64,000 nucleotides of DNA, from contig NZ_WWFG01000002.1 of the NCBI RefSeq assembly GCF_026127265.1, positions 3,257,501 to 3,321,500 on the forward strand, written 5' to 3'. This DNA is from Nostoc sp. KVJ3. Lineage in GTDB: Bacteria; Cyanobacteriota; Cyanobacteriia; Cyanobacteriales; Nostocaceae. Position 1 is the stretch's first letter; every line of letters begins with the position of its first letter. The notes below the pieces were generated by a model. The model was not told the origin of the DNA. It saw only the letters and a program-made list of their open reading frames with translations, and did no database searches. The position numbers and the translations under genes are program-made. This document shows positions 54,779-62,154 of the stretch, one piece after another.

Positions 54779-55465
54779 CTATTTTGCTGGGTTAGGGCGA
54801 TCGCCGCCAGGAGGATGAGGCGGAATACCCAACGCATCTATCAACTGTTGTTCAGTGACACCCAGTTTTGCCGCAGCTGCTTTCAAGTCAGGTCGAGGTG
54901 GGCGTTGCTGATTGCGATCGCCTCCGGTGGGCGAAGCGCCTGGATTTGGAGGATTGGCAGGTACTCCCAAGGCATCTTTTAACTTTTGCTCGCTAACTCC
55001 TAGTTTCGCCGCAGCTGCCTTAAAATCAGGACGGGGTGGGCGCTGATTGCGATCGCCTCCGGTGGGCGAAGCGCCTGGATTTGGAGGATTGGCAGGGACT
55101 CCCAAGGCATCTTTTAACTGTTGTTCGCTAACCCCTAGTTTCGCCGCAGCTGCCTTAAAATCAGGACGGGGTGGGCGCTGATTGCGATCGCCTCCGGTGG
55201 GCGAAGCGCCTGGATTTGGAGGATTGGCAGGGACTCCCAAGGCATCTTTTAACTTTTGCTCGCTAACTCCTAACTTCGCCGCGGCTGCTGCAAAATCTGG
55301 TCGAGGAGGTCGCTGTTGTCCATCTGGTGGTTGGTTGGGTGGTTGTTGCACCTGGGCAATTTGAGGAGATTGATTAGCAGCATTTGCCTGATTGAGTGAA
55401 ATAAAACCAAATGTGCCAACCAGAACGGGGATCGCTGTTACAACTAGTACTCTACGAATATTCAT
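54779..55465 (-). CDS. Secreted protein with 45-residue tandem repeats
   Basis: 228 residues. Signal peptide (MNIRRVLVVTAIPVLVGTFG through NQANAA). Then four copies of a repeat of about 45 residues (period 135 bases): QRPPRPDFKAAAAKLGVSEQ continuing as QLKDALGVPANPPNPGASPT and GGDRN. The AAAKLGVSEQxLxDAL helix-turn-helix-like segment alternates with a proline/glycine linker that contains a HIP1 site (GCGATCGC) per repeat. The middle copies are almost identical in DNA, indicating recent duplication or gene conversion. Proteins with a single AAxxLGVs..L..AL segment occur widely but have no agreed function. It is probably exported to the periplasm. Confidence 0.8.
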   Translation of the reverse strand: MNIRRVLVVTAIPVLVGTFGFISLNQANAANQSPQIAQVQQPPNQPPDGQQRPPRPDFAAAAAKLGVSEQKLKDALGVPANPPNPGASPTGGDRNQRPPRPDFKAAAAKLGVSEQQLKDALGVPANPPNPGASPTGGDRNQRPPRPDFKAAAAKLGVSEQKLKDALGVPANPPNPGASPTGGDRNQQRPPRPDLKAAAAKLGVTEQQLIDALGIPPHPPGGDRPNPAK

Positions 55466-55689
55466 GATCGTTTTCTCAAAGATAGATCGTTTACATTTCT
55501 AATTCAACCGAACTAAAATTACAGTTTGCCCTGCTTGTAAATTACAATTTTGTAATTTGAGGAAGCAAGAGCAAGGGTGTTGCAATTAACGGTTATTGTG
55601 TTCTACACGATTTTGACCCGCGCCCTGATTCTAATTTTGAGGATGTTGGGGAGGACGCTTTTTCTAATTTGGACGGGGTTTAGAATGTC

Positions 55690-55868
55690 TAATATCATGT
55701 CCTTGCGTACTCCCTTGGAGAACCCAAACGCGAATAGCGTCTCCGAAGGAGAAGGGTACGGAGTGAAGCATAAGTCCTTCGGACACGCTTCGCGAACGCA
55801 GAGTCCTAGTGATTGCTTCGCTGCAATCGCAATGACATACCGTAAGTAATTTGACGGACATGATATAA
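55690..55868. repeat. MITE-like element, TATCATGTCCG family (copy C)
   Basis: TAATATCATGTCC on the left and GGACATGATATAA on the right. The interior is a TCATTGCG-type repeat (TTGCGTACTCCCTTGGAG ... GCAATCGCAATGACAT) that shares ATAAGTCCTTCGGACACGC with 33243-33390, so one repeat appears to be nested in the ends of another. Confidence 0.75.
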
Positions 55869-55917
55869 CCTGTGGTTTTTTATCAGATATTTGTGGTCTT
55901 GGAGACTGTTGAGAAAT

Positions 55918-55990
55918 CTAGGCATTCCGATTAGATGGATTAGCGGCATAAGCCTGATTGGGTGTAACAAAACCAAAATGTACCAATCAA
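55918..55990 (-). pseudogene. Decayed paralogue of the 45-residue-repeat protein (signal peptide end)
   Basis: The minus strand reads FGFVTPNQAYAANPSNRN then TAG, matching the signal peptide end of the neighbouring gene (GTFGFISLNQANAANQS); one extra T breaks the frame before it. It lies 450 bases upstream of that gene, consistent with a tandem duplicate that has been deleted except for this piece. Confidence 0.6.
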
Positions 55991-56024
55991 AAAAAATATT
56001 TCTAAATCCTGATTAATTTTCCTT

Positions 56025-57224
56025 TTACCACTGACCGGAATTATCTTCCTGTTGCAAACCTATCAACTGTCGCCGCTTCCAAGCATAGTGAAGAATATTA
56101 ATTCCAAGTTCTTGGGCTGTACGAATAGTTAATCTGGGTAAATTCAAATCTCTATCTAGTCCCCAAGCAGTTGCTAAATCACCAATTACTAAAATAATTC
56201 CACCACCAATTAACATTTTAATTTGCTGCTGATTAACCATTGGCAAAGCAGCAAATAAGAAAGGTTTTGTCCTTAAAGGATGACTCCGTTGTAATTCTTC
56301 TAAAGGTCTTAAAGGACTCTCTAACTGTTGTGCTAATGCTTGAGTACTCTCAATTAGAGCATTAGCATTTGTTGGTGCATCAACGATAAGTACACCACCT
56401 AAATTTAAGTAATTTTTAAGAGATTCAAATTCGAGGCTATTTAAAGAAATTGCCTGTCCACCTGTCAGATAAAGTATGTCATAGTCTTGGATATTTTCTC
56501 CTAAAGAAACCTGACCCGGTTCATCAGCCCCTCGTAAACTAGGGTATAAAGGTTCTACTGCTTGTAACAAATACGAAAGGCTGAAAAAATTACGCGCACA
56601 TTCAGGATCGCTATGATTTGCCTGTGCCATACATACAAGTGCTTGGGGACGCATTTGTGCCTGACGGCGATAACGCAAATCAATATTGTTATATCCAGGA
56701 AAGAAAGCATCCGCAGGTTGGGTGATTTCCGTATGTCCTGGTTGCAGAAGTATCCGACATATTTCTATTTCTGAACTGATTGGTATGGAGTTTCTTTGGT
56801 CAATTCGATAGGTTTCTTGAACAATATCTCTTTGCTGTCCGCGCCGCAGTTCATCGGGGTCTACATAGCTAACTACTAAGTAGATCATGAGGGGTTCAGA
56901 ACTCACTACTTCAATATCAATAGGAAAATCATAAGAAGTCGGTATAACAATTAGATTACCTGCTAAATCAATTGCAATACCCGGTTGAATTTGTACCCAA
57001 CGCCCATCTCGATATCTAGCTTCAACTTGGCTTGGGGCTGTTATATCTCGAATGCCTAAACCACAGACAATTCCTGGTTGGTTTAAACTTTGATACTGGG
57101 TATTTTGCCGATTCCGGTGATAATCATGGGCTGTACGCCAGCGTTCTGCATTGATTAGTAAACCGTCTGCCGCTTGTAGGCGTTCAAGGGATTTGATTGG
57201 TGGGGGTGGGAAGGGATGGGACAT
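56025..57224 (-). CDS. DUF4159-like protein of the injection-system cluster
   Basis: 399 residues. The N-terminal part (about 1-180) has LERLQAADGLLINAERWRTA, GIVCGLGIRDI and IQPGIAIDLAGNLIVIPTSY, a beta-rich region common to proteins encoded in contractile-injection clusters. The C-terminal part (about 185-380) is DUF4159-like: RPQALVCMAQANHSDPECAR, YDILYLTGGQAISLNSLE, LKNYLNLGGVLIVDAPTN, with an alpha/beta glutamine-amidotransferase-like topology but no catalytic Cys-His pair visible. It is the last gene of the minus-strand cluster; role in the particle unknown. An upstream block of GGATTTTGGATT repeats separates it from the gpI-like gene. Confidence 0.75.
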   Translation of the reverse strand: MSHPFPPPPIKSLERLQAADGLLINAERWRTAHDYHRNRQNTQYQSLNQPGIVCGLGIRDITAPSQVEARYRDGRWVQIQPGIAIDLAGNLIVIPTSYDFPIDIEVVSSEPLMIYLVVSYVDPDELRRGQQRDIVQETYRIDQRNSIPISSEIEICRILLQPGHTEITQPADAFFPGYNNIDLRYRRQAQMRPQALVCMAQANHSDPECARNFFSLSYLLQAVEPLYPSLRGADEPGQVSLGENIQDYDILYLTGGQAISLNSLEFESLKNYLNLGGVLIVDAPTNANALIESTQALAQQLESPLRPLEELQRSHPLRTKPFLFAALPMVNQQQIKMLIGGGIILVIGDLATAWGLDRDLNLPRLTIRTAQELGINILHYAWKRRQLIGLQQEDNSGQW

Positions 57225-57302
57225 AGCGATTTTGGATTTTGGATTTTGGATTTTGGATTAAAAGTCTATTTTAGGAGTTTTAAACAATACTACTTATTCA
57301 AG

Positions 57303-57383
57303 ATGTAGGGTGTGTTATGCCAAAGGCTAACGCACCTTTAATTATCGATGGTGCATTATGCTAAAGCGACAATACACCCTATA
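57303..57383. repeat. MITE-like element, TAGGGTGT ends
   Basis: GTAGGGTGTGTTATGCC at the left; the reverse complement of the right end is ATTATAGGGTGTATTGTCG. Inner copies of GGTGCATTATGC and AACGCACC are also inverted. Located between two injection-system genes. Confidence 0.6.
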
Positions 57384-57400
57384 ATTTAATTTAAAATTAT

Positions 57401-58429
57401 TTAATTAGAAGGATTTTCAATAGATAATTCGTATGTACAAAAAGCAGGTTTTTCTTGTTCTATGATTCTTTGGATAAGTTGCTCGCTAATGATGCCACTA
57501 GAAATATTTGAACGCAAACGAACTATAAAATGATATGGTTGCCCACCTGCTAAAACTGCATTTCCTAATTGGGCATCTCCGATAATAAAACTTGGGCCGA
57601 AAGGTTCTGTGATACTGATATGTTTATCAGCTTCATTGGGTAAATCTTCGTCTAGCGGTAAACCAGTATAAAGATGTAAATAGAGACGTAATCCTTTACG
57701 AGTTCCGCGCCAGCGATAAAGTTCTACAGCCCGACGAATTAAACGCCGTTGTTGCTGGAGATCCCAAACGGAATCTACTTGCCAAGCAACCCAATGAGCC
57801 ATAAAAGGTAGTAGGGCTTTTGGTGCTGTCAAGGGATCGAGGTTTGCCCACATAACGTTGTAACTATCAACTACTGGTTGAAAAGCTTGCTCAAATATCT
57901 TCATAAAGCGACCAATAAAGTCTACTTCTCGATACAAAATTGGCAAGAATTCCATATAGGCGGTGTAGGGACGGATGTATAAATCGAAATACTCGCTTCT
58001 CTCGATTTGTTCGTTGTCAGTGCCTTGGTCTATATGTAGAGTAATTAAGCTGCGAAAATTGAGTGTTAGTTTGTCTTTTTTCCCTGGAGAAATAGCTTCT
58101 TGATCTTCAAAAAATGTGTCGGGAATTGAGAAGTAGAGAACAGCATCCATTTGTCCACGAGGCGGTATTTCACTGCCTTCTGTACCAATTTGACACCACT
58201 GGGATGGGAAGTTTCCTTCAACGCTTAAGCTTACCCGTAAAGGACGCTGTTCTAAGTTTTGTACTTGCACAATCATCTCGCTGGGATGTCCAGGATGCAA
58301 GAGTAAACTACGTCCAGCGACATCCATATCGGCATTTGCAAATGCAAAACCTGCCACAGGTAAAGCTTCGGGAATTTGCATCGGCGTTAATTGAATGCTT
58401 ACAGCCGGACTAGAGCGACTTTGAACCAT
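57401..58429 (-). CDS. Phage tail protein I-like baseplate protein (eCIS)
   Basis: 342 residues. The N-terminal half (about 35-170) is beta-rich. The second part has YMEFLPILYREVDFIGRFMK, FEQAFQPVVDSYNVMWANLD, PFMAHWVAWQVDSVWDLQQQ and RAVELYRWRGTRKGLRLYLH, the signature of the TIGR02242/P2 gpI-type tail proteins found in extracellular contractile injection systems. It is a baseplate wedge component, binding near the gpJ-like protein encoded directly upstream. Gap to gpJ-like gene is 68 bases with ATTTTAGATTTTGG repeats. Confidence 0.88.
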   Translation of the reverse strand: MVQSRSSPAVSIQLTPMQIPEALPVAGFAFANADMDVAGRSLLLHPGHPSEMIVQVQNLEQRPLRVSLSVEGNFPSQWCQIGTEGSEIPPRGQMDAVLYFSIPDTFFEDQEAISPGKKDKLTLNFRSLITLHIDQGTDNEQIERSEYFDLYIRPYTAYMEFLPILYREVDFIGRFMKIFEQAFQPVVDSYNVMWANLDPLTAPKALLPFMAHWVAWQVDSVWDLQQQRRLIRRAVELYRWRGTRKGLRLYLHLYTGLPLDEDLPNEADKHISITEPFGPSFIIGDAQLGNAVLAGGQPYHFIVRLRSNISSGIISEQLIQRIIEQEKPAFCTYELSIENPSN

Positions 58430-58497
58430 AATTTTACCAATTTTAGATTTTAGATTTTGGATTAAAAGGCTCTTCCAGAAATTTCAAACAATACGAA

Positions 58498-60693
58498 TTA
58501 CGAATTACGAATTATTTGAATGTCGTGATTTGAACGCAGATTGGTATCAGCCCAAGAACATATTAAACCTTCCGATCCTGGGTCAATTAGTTGTTCTGGT
58601 GATGGTTGTCGTCGCCAATTTTCTCCTTGCTTGCGGATGGGAAACAGTAGGACGGGGCCTAAATGACGCACGCCTGGGGTTTGTTGCAGTAGTGCGACAA
58701 TATCTGATGTATAAACTGGTCGTCCAAATGGCCAACCTTTACCGTCCATTCCTCCAGTTAATGGATTTAAATATTTATACAGTAATACCCTTAAATTCCG
58801 CCGAATTTCTTCGCTGGCAAAAGGGTTGTTGTATGCTGGCTCTAAAGCAACTTCTGTCTGTACCGAAACACCTACGTAATTCGGCTCTTGTAATTCTATT
58901 TGTACCCCTAATAAGCGTCTTTCATCTAAGTAACTCAAAATTTGCTCTTGCAGTGCATTACTAAGGGCAAATTCTTCTGGTGTTATGCCATTACCTTGAG
59001 CGATCGCATCTGTGTTTGCATAAGGAACGACCAGTAAACTAACTATACCAGCTTGTCTACGAGAATTTGCTGGCAAACACCGGACGCGAGCGATCGCACC
59101 AGCACCCGCTTGTTCAGTCAAAACTTCAAAATCTTCAGCAGTGACGGCGCGATCGCGCGTGCGGAGGATACGGGGAGCTTTCATCACAGCCTGTTCTAAC
59201 GATTCGGCATCCGCCCCATTGATTGCAGGTACACGATTGACCACACTTGCAATGTATGGATACGCAGACTTCAAAAACTGGATTGCGCCAGTTTGCACAT
59301 TCCCTTCTCTCCCGCCGCCTGTACGATAAGCAACCATTTTAATCTCTGCACCACGGGGAGGAATCGCCCCATATTGATGTTCCGACTGGTTATTTTCCAG
59401 AACTTGTACAGATGTGTCATCTAATGATGCTTGCTGAATTCGCGTTCGTACCTGGGTATGCTGTTTAAGTTGGCTAGGTTCTCGAATCAGTGGCCCAAAC
59501 TGGATTGTACCAGTGATGGAATCGATGGTGTAATGAAAATGATTTGGCCCAGAATCAGCAAAATCTCTCACCTCAGTCCACTTCTGAGGCAAACCACCAC
59601 TGGGAGTAACTAGAATATACTCATTCTCTCGGCGTTCTAAAATTGGTACTGTTTGTAATTCAAAACTCTGACCGGGTGTACCATCACTAATTCCCAATCG
59701 CTCATCTAGAATCAGCGTACTGTGACTAGCCCTAACAGTACCGCCAATTGACCGCGCTGCTAAACCAATAATTCTTGGCGGACGATTGTAACCAGATTCA
59801 TTTTCTCTACTAATAAAGCTACAGCGCAGCCAGCGCCCTCGATAAGAGGTGAAATTAGCCACAGGCCAAACTTGAGGTAAATGCAAACGTACCTCTGCAC
59901 CTTGAGACGGGTTTCCACCCTGTTGAGCCATTTCATAAAAACTGAAACCGCGAGTTTTATCATCTGACTCTTGCAATAAAACTGCTTGCCAATTTTCCCC
60001 ATCCCAGGCTTCCCACTTGCGGGGCGGTTGATTGGGATTAATACCCGCAGGGGTAGCCGCAGCCCCTTGGAAAATAATTTCTAAAACATTAGCGTCTAAA
60101 GGATCGTCAGAATTAATTGCTAAATAAAAGCAGTTACCAGGCTGGGGTTCCTCTTCAAAAATCGGTTGTTCGTTACCTGTCCAGTAACCGTTAGATTGAC
60201 GAGTCCAGGAAGTTGTAACTCTTTCGCGCAGAGATTGGGGAATATCTTCGGTAGTTTGGGCAGTTAAGAAATGTTGGATGTGGGGTTTGCCGATAATTAG
60301 AGGAGAATCTGTACTAAAAGTAATCGCTTCTGTAGTTTCAGTGCGGATAGTTGAGGCTTCCAATCCGGCTGGAATCGTGTAGGCTTCGGGTAATGCAGCG
60401 CTTAAGTAAAAAGTTAATTCCGTGCGGGCTGGGGCGGGTGGCTGGAGACGAATACCGAGTAATTCTAGGAAAGCGACATAATTTTTTCGGGGTACTTGGT
60501 TGAATCTGAGCAACATTTGGTCAGTTAACCAAGCAAATAACTCAATTAGCGTAATTCCTGGGTCGCTGAGATTGTGGTCTGTCCATTCTGGACAGTAGCG
60601 AGGAATACGCATAATACATTCTTCCACCAAATCATCGAAGGCGCGATCGTCTAAGTTGGAAGAAGGTAATTTCGGTAAAAAGTCAAAGTTCAT
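58498..60693 (-). CDS. Putative baseplate assembly protein, gpJ-like (eCIS)
   Basis: 731 residues. The start LPKLPSSNLDDRAFDDLVEE, followed by PRYCPEWTDHNLSDPGITLI and ELFAWLTDQMLLRFNQVPRK, is diagnostic of the TIGR02243 baseplate J-like proteins of contractile injection systems. The middle is beta-rich, and the second half has the gpJ fold with GGGREGNVQTGAIQFLKS and RILRTRDRAVTAEDFEVLTE. It forms the wedge of the baseplate that links spike, sheath and tail. Cognate partners gp25 and gpI-like are its direct neighbours. No sign of truncation. Confidence 0.92.
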   Translation of the reverse strand: MNFDFLPKLPSSNLDDRAFDDLVEECIMRIPRYCPEWTDHNLSDPGITLIELFAWLTDQMLLRFNQVPRKNYVAFLELLGIRLQPPAPARTELTFYLSAALPEAYTIPAGLEASTIRTETTEAITFSTDSPLIIGKPHIQHFLTAQTTEDIPQSLRERVTTSWTRQSNGYWTGNEQPIFEEEPQPGNCFYLAINSDDPLDANVLEIIFQGAAATPAGINPNQPPRKWEAWDGENWQAVLLQESDDKTRGFSFYEMAQQGGNPSQGAEVRLHLPQVWPVANFTSYRGRWLRCSFISRENESGYNRPPRIIGLAARSIGGTVRASHSTLILDERLGISDGTPGQSFELQTVPILERRENEYILVTPSGGLPQKWTEVRDFADSGPNHFHYTIDSITGTIQFGPLIREPSQLKQHTQVRTRIQQASLDDTSVQVLENNQSEHQYGAIPPRGAEIKMVAYRTGGGREGNVQTGAIQFLKSAYPYIASVVNRVPAINGADAESLEQAVMKAPRILRTRDRAVTAEDFEVLTEQAGAGAIARVRCLPANSRRQAGIVSLLVVPYANTDAIAQGNGITPEEFALSNALQEQILSYLDERRLLGVQIELQEPNYVGVSVQTEVALEPAYNNPFASEEIRRNLRVLLYKYLNPLTGGMDGKGWPFGRPVYTSDIVALLQQTPGVRHLGPVLLFPIRKQGENWRRQPSPEQLIDPGSEGLICSWADTNLRSNHDIQIIRNS

Positions 60694-60792
60694 ACCAATT
60701 TAAAAAAGAATGTGACAGATACAAGCCTAGAAACCGAGACGAAATTTAACTTTCTGAATTTTTAATTTTCAATTTTTAATTTTTAATTCGTA

Positions 60793-61215
60793 TCACGATT
60801 CCTCCCCAGCTGACACCAAATAATAAGGATAAACAAAACTATAAATATCGGGACTGTCTTTAAGTCGATAATTGATGATGATGTCTACTCTGCCACGCAC
60901 AGGGTCAGGATCGGCGAGAACTTCATCGATAATAATGCGTGGTTCCCAAACTTCTAAAGCTTCCAAGACATAAAGACGGATTCGCAGTAGGGTATCGGTA
61001 TTCAAAGGTGCAAACGCCAGTTCCGACAAGCGTGAACCAAAGGTAGGTCGATAAACCCGCTCACCTACTCCCGTGCGGAGGATAATCCAAATAGATTCTT
61101 TAACTTTTTGATCTTCACGGCTAAGTTGTATCCCACCTTGCACACTTAAATGTAGGGGATAAGCCCAACCTGTTCCCAAATAGGCTTGCTCGCGACCATA
61201 AACCATATCTGGCAC
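60793..61215 (-). CDS. GPW/gp25 family baseplate protein (eCIS)
   Basis: 140 residues, normal for the family. Motifs: GWAYPLHLSVQGGIQLS near the front, KVKESIWIILRTGVGERVYR (the conserved E-x-x-I-x-x-x-L-x-T-x-x-GER), PTFGSRLSELAFAPLN and AREVW-like ALEVWEPRIIIDEV. gp25 proteins hold the inner baseplate and start sheath assembly. The gene precedes the gpJ-like gene with a 99-base gap rich in AATTTTTAATTTTT units. Confidence 0.92.
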   Translation of the reverse strand: MPDMVYGREQAYLGTGWAYPLHLSVQGGIQLSREDQKVKESIWIILRTGVGERVYRPTFGSRLSELAFAPLNTDTLLRIRLYVLEALEVWEPRIIIDEVLADPDPVRGRVDIIINYRLKDSPDIYSFVYPYYLVSAGEES

Positions 61216-61397
61216 TTAGACAGTTTTTACATGAATATCTTCAAAGATATCGGCACAGAAGGTTTAAGCCTATTCGCCAAAGGTCGAGGATGAAGAGGTG
61301 GGGGTAGGGGGAGAATGATTTGTAACTGTAAGATTCATAGACCAATACGGTTCAGTTAAGCATTTCTTTCTTCTCTTTGCGTCCTTTGCGGTTCGAC

Positions 61398-61496
61398 GAG
61401 TCTTTGATACTCGTGAATGAGTCTTTGATACTCGTGAATGAGTCTTTGATACTCGTGAATGAGTCTTTGATACTCGTGAATGAGTCTTTGATACTC
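61398..61496. repeat. 21-base tandem repeat, 4.7 copies
   Basis: The unit GAGTCTTTGATACTCGTGAAT occurs four times without mismatch, then a fifth partial copy. Each unit holds an internal GAGT...ACTC inversion. It lies between the PAAR gene and the gp25 gene. A 63-codon minus-strand frame from a TTG at 61543, overlapping the PAAR stop, would translate it as repeated SIKDSFT; it has no other support. Not CRISPR: there are no unique spacers. Confidence 0.85.
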
Positions 61497-61539
61497 ACAG
61501 GCGCAGTATTCTTCTGCCCAATCTCCCTTACTTCTTCAC

Positions 61540-62037
61540 TCAACCGCCAATGAGAACAGTAAAATCACCTTTGATAATTTTATTCGGTGGCCCTAATGCT
61601 TCTATAATAGTGTCGCCCATCCGAGAAGCAGGTAGGTTGTTAATCAGCACAGTCTGGCTACCGTCAATCACAACCCCAGGCCCGTGGGGAGGTAAGGGTA
61701 AAGGTGTAGCGCAATTATGAATATCAGCACCTGCGGCAGCAGCTGCGATCGCACTACCCATAGTAGCTGCTGATGTTGCCTTTGTAGCTTGTTCGGTAGC
61801 TAAAGCACCAGGTAGTCCTGGTGTACCAGCCGCCGCTAGGGTAGAAGCCTCAGCCACTTGAATAGCTGTATCAGAAGCAGTTTTAGCAGACTGCAAAGCT
61901 GGTACTGCTGCTGCAAGTACACCCCGCCACGCAGGTAAAGACCCAATCAACACATTGGGACTACCCGGCCCTCCTGTCAACACTGGGGGCAAGGGATGCG
62001 CCACATTATCAGTAATTCTTGCTGCCGGTTTACCCAT
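61540..62037 (-). CDS. PAAR-domain spike-tip protein (eCIS)
   Basis: 165 residues. The N-terminus PAARITDNVAHPLPPVLTGG and the C-terminal part HNCATPLPLPPHGPGVVIDG, SQTVLINNLPASRMGDTIIE and FTVLIGG form the PAAR beta-cone, in which histidines and a cysteine bind zinc at the tip. Between them (about residues 45-115) is an alanine-rich insert (LAAAVPALQSAKTASDTAIQ and further) that is probably a helical hairpin. PAAR proteins sharpen the VgrG spike and may carry effectors. It follows the VgrG-like gene by 117 bases. No toxin domain is fused. Confidence 0.9.
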   Translation of the reverse strand: MGKPAARITDNVAHPLPPVLTGGPGSPNVLIGSLPAWRGVLAAAVPALQSAKTASDTAIQVAEASTLAAAGTPGLPGALATEQATKATSAATMGSAIAAAAAGADIHNCATPLPLPPHGPGVVIDGSQTVLINNLPASRMGDTIIEALGPPNKIIKGDFTVLIGG

Positions 62038-62154
62038 AACAACCTCCTATAGTGTCTTTAATCTCTTGCCTCTGTGTTCTCTGCGTCTCTGTGGTTAGAT
62101 AAATTACTTTTAAACCGCAGAGGCACAGAGAGCGCTGAGAAAAAACATAGAAAA

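Noticed and set aside
55577..55849. 90-codon frame on the plus strand
   Set aside because: Overlaps repeat copy C and changes character midway; no gene-like features.
61398..61496. Possible CRISPR array
   Set aside because: Contiguous 21-base units without unique spacers and no cas genes nearby.
61352..61543. 63-codon frame with repeated SIKDSFT
   Set aside because: Generated by the 21-base tandem repeat and a dispersed AAGGACGCAAAGAGAAG repeat; only a TTG overlapping the PAAR stop could start it.
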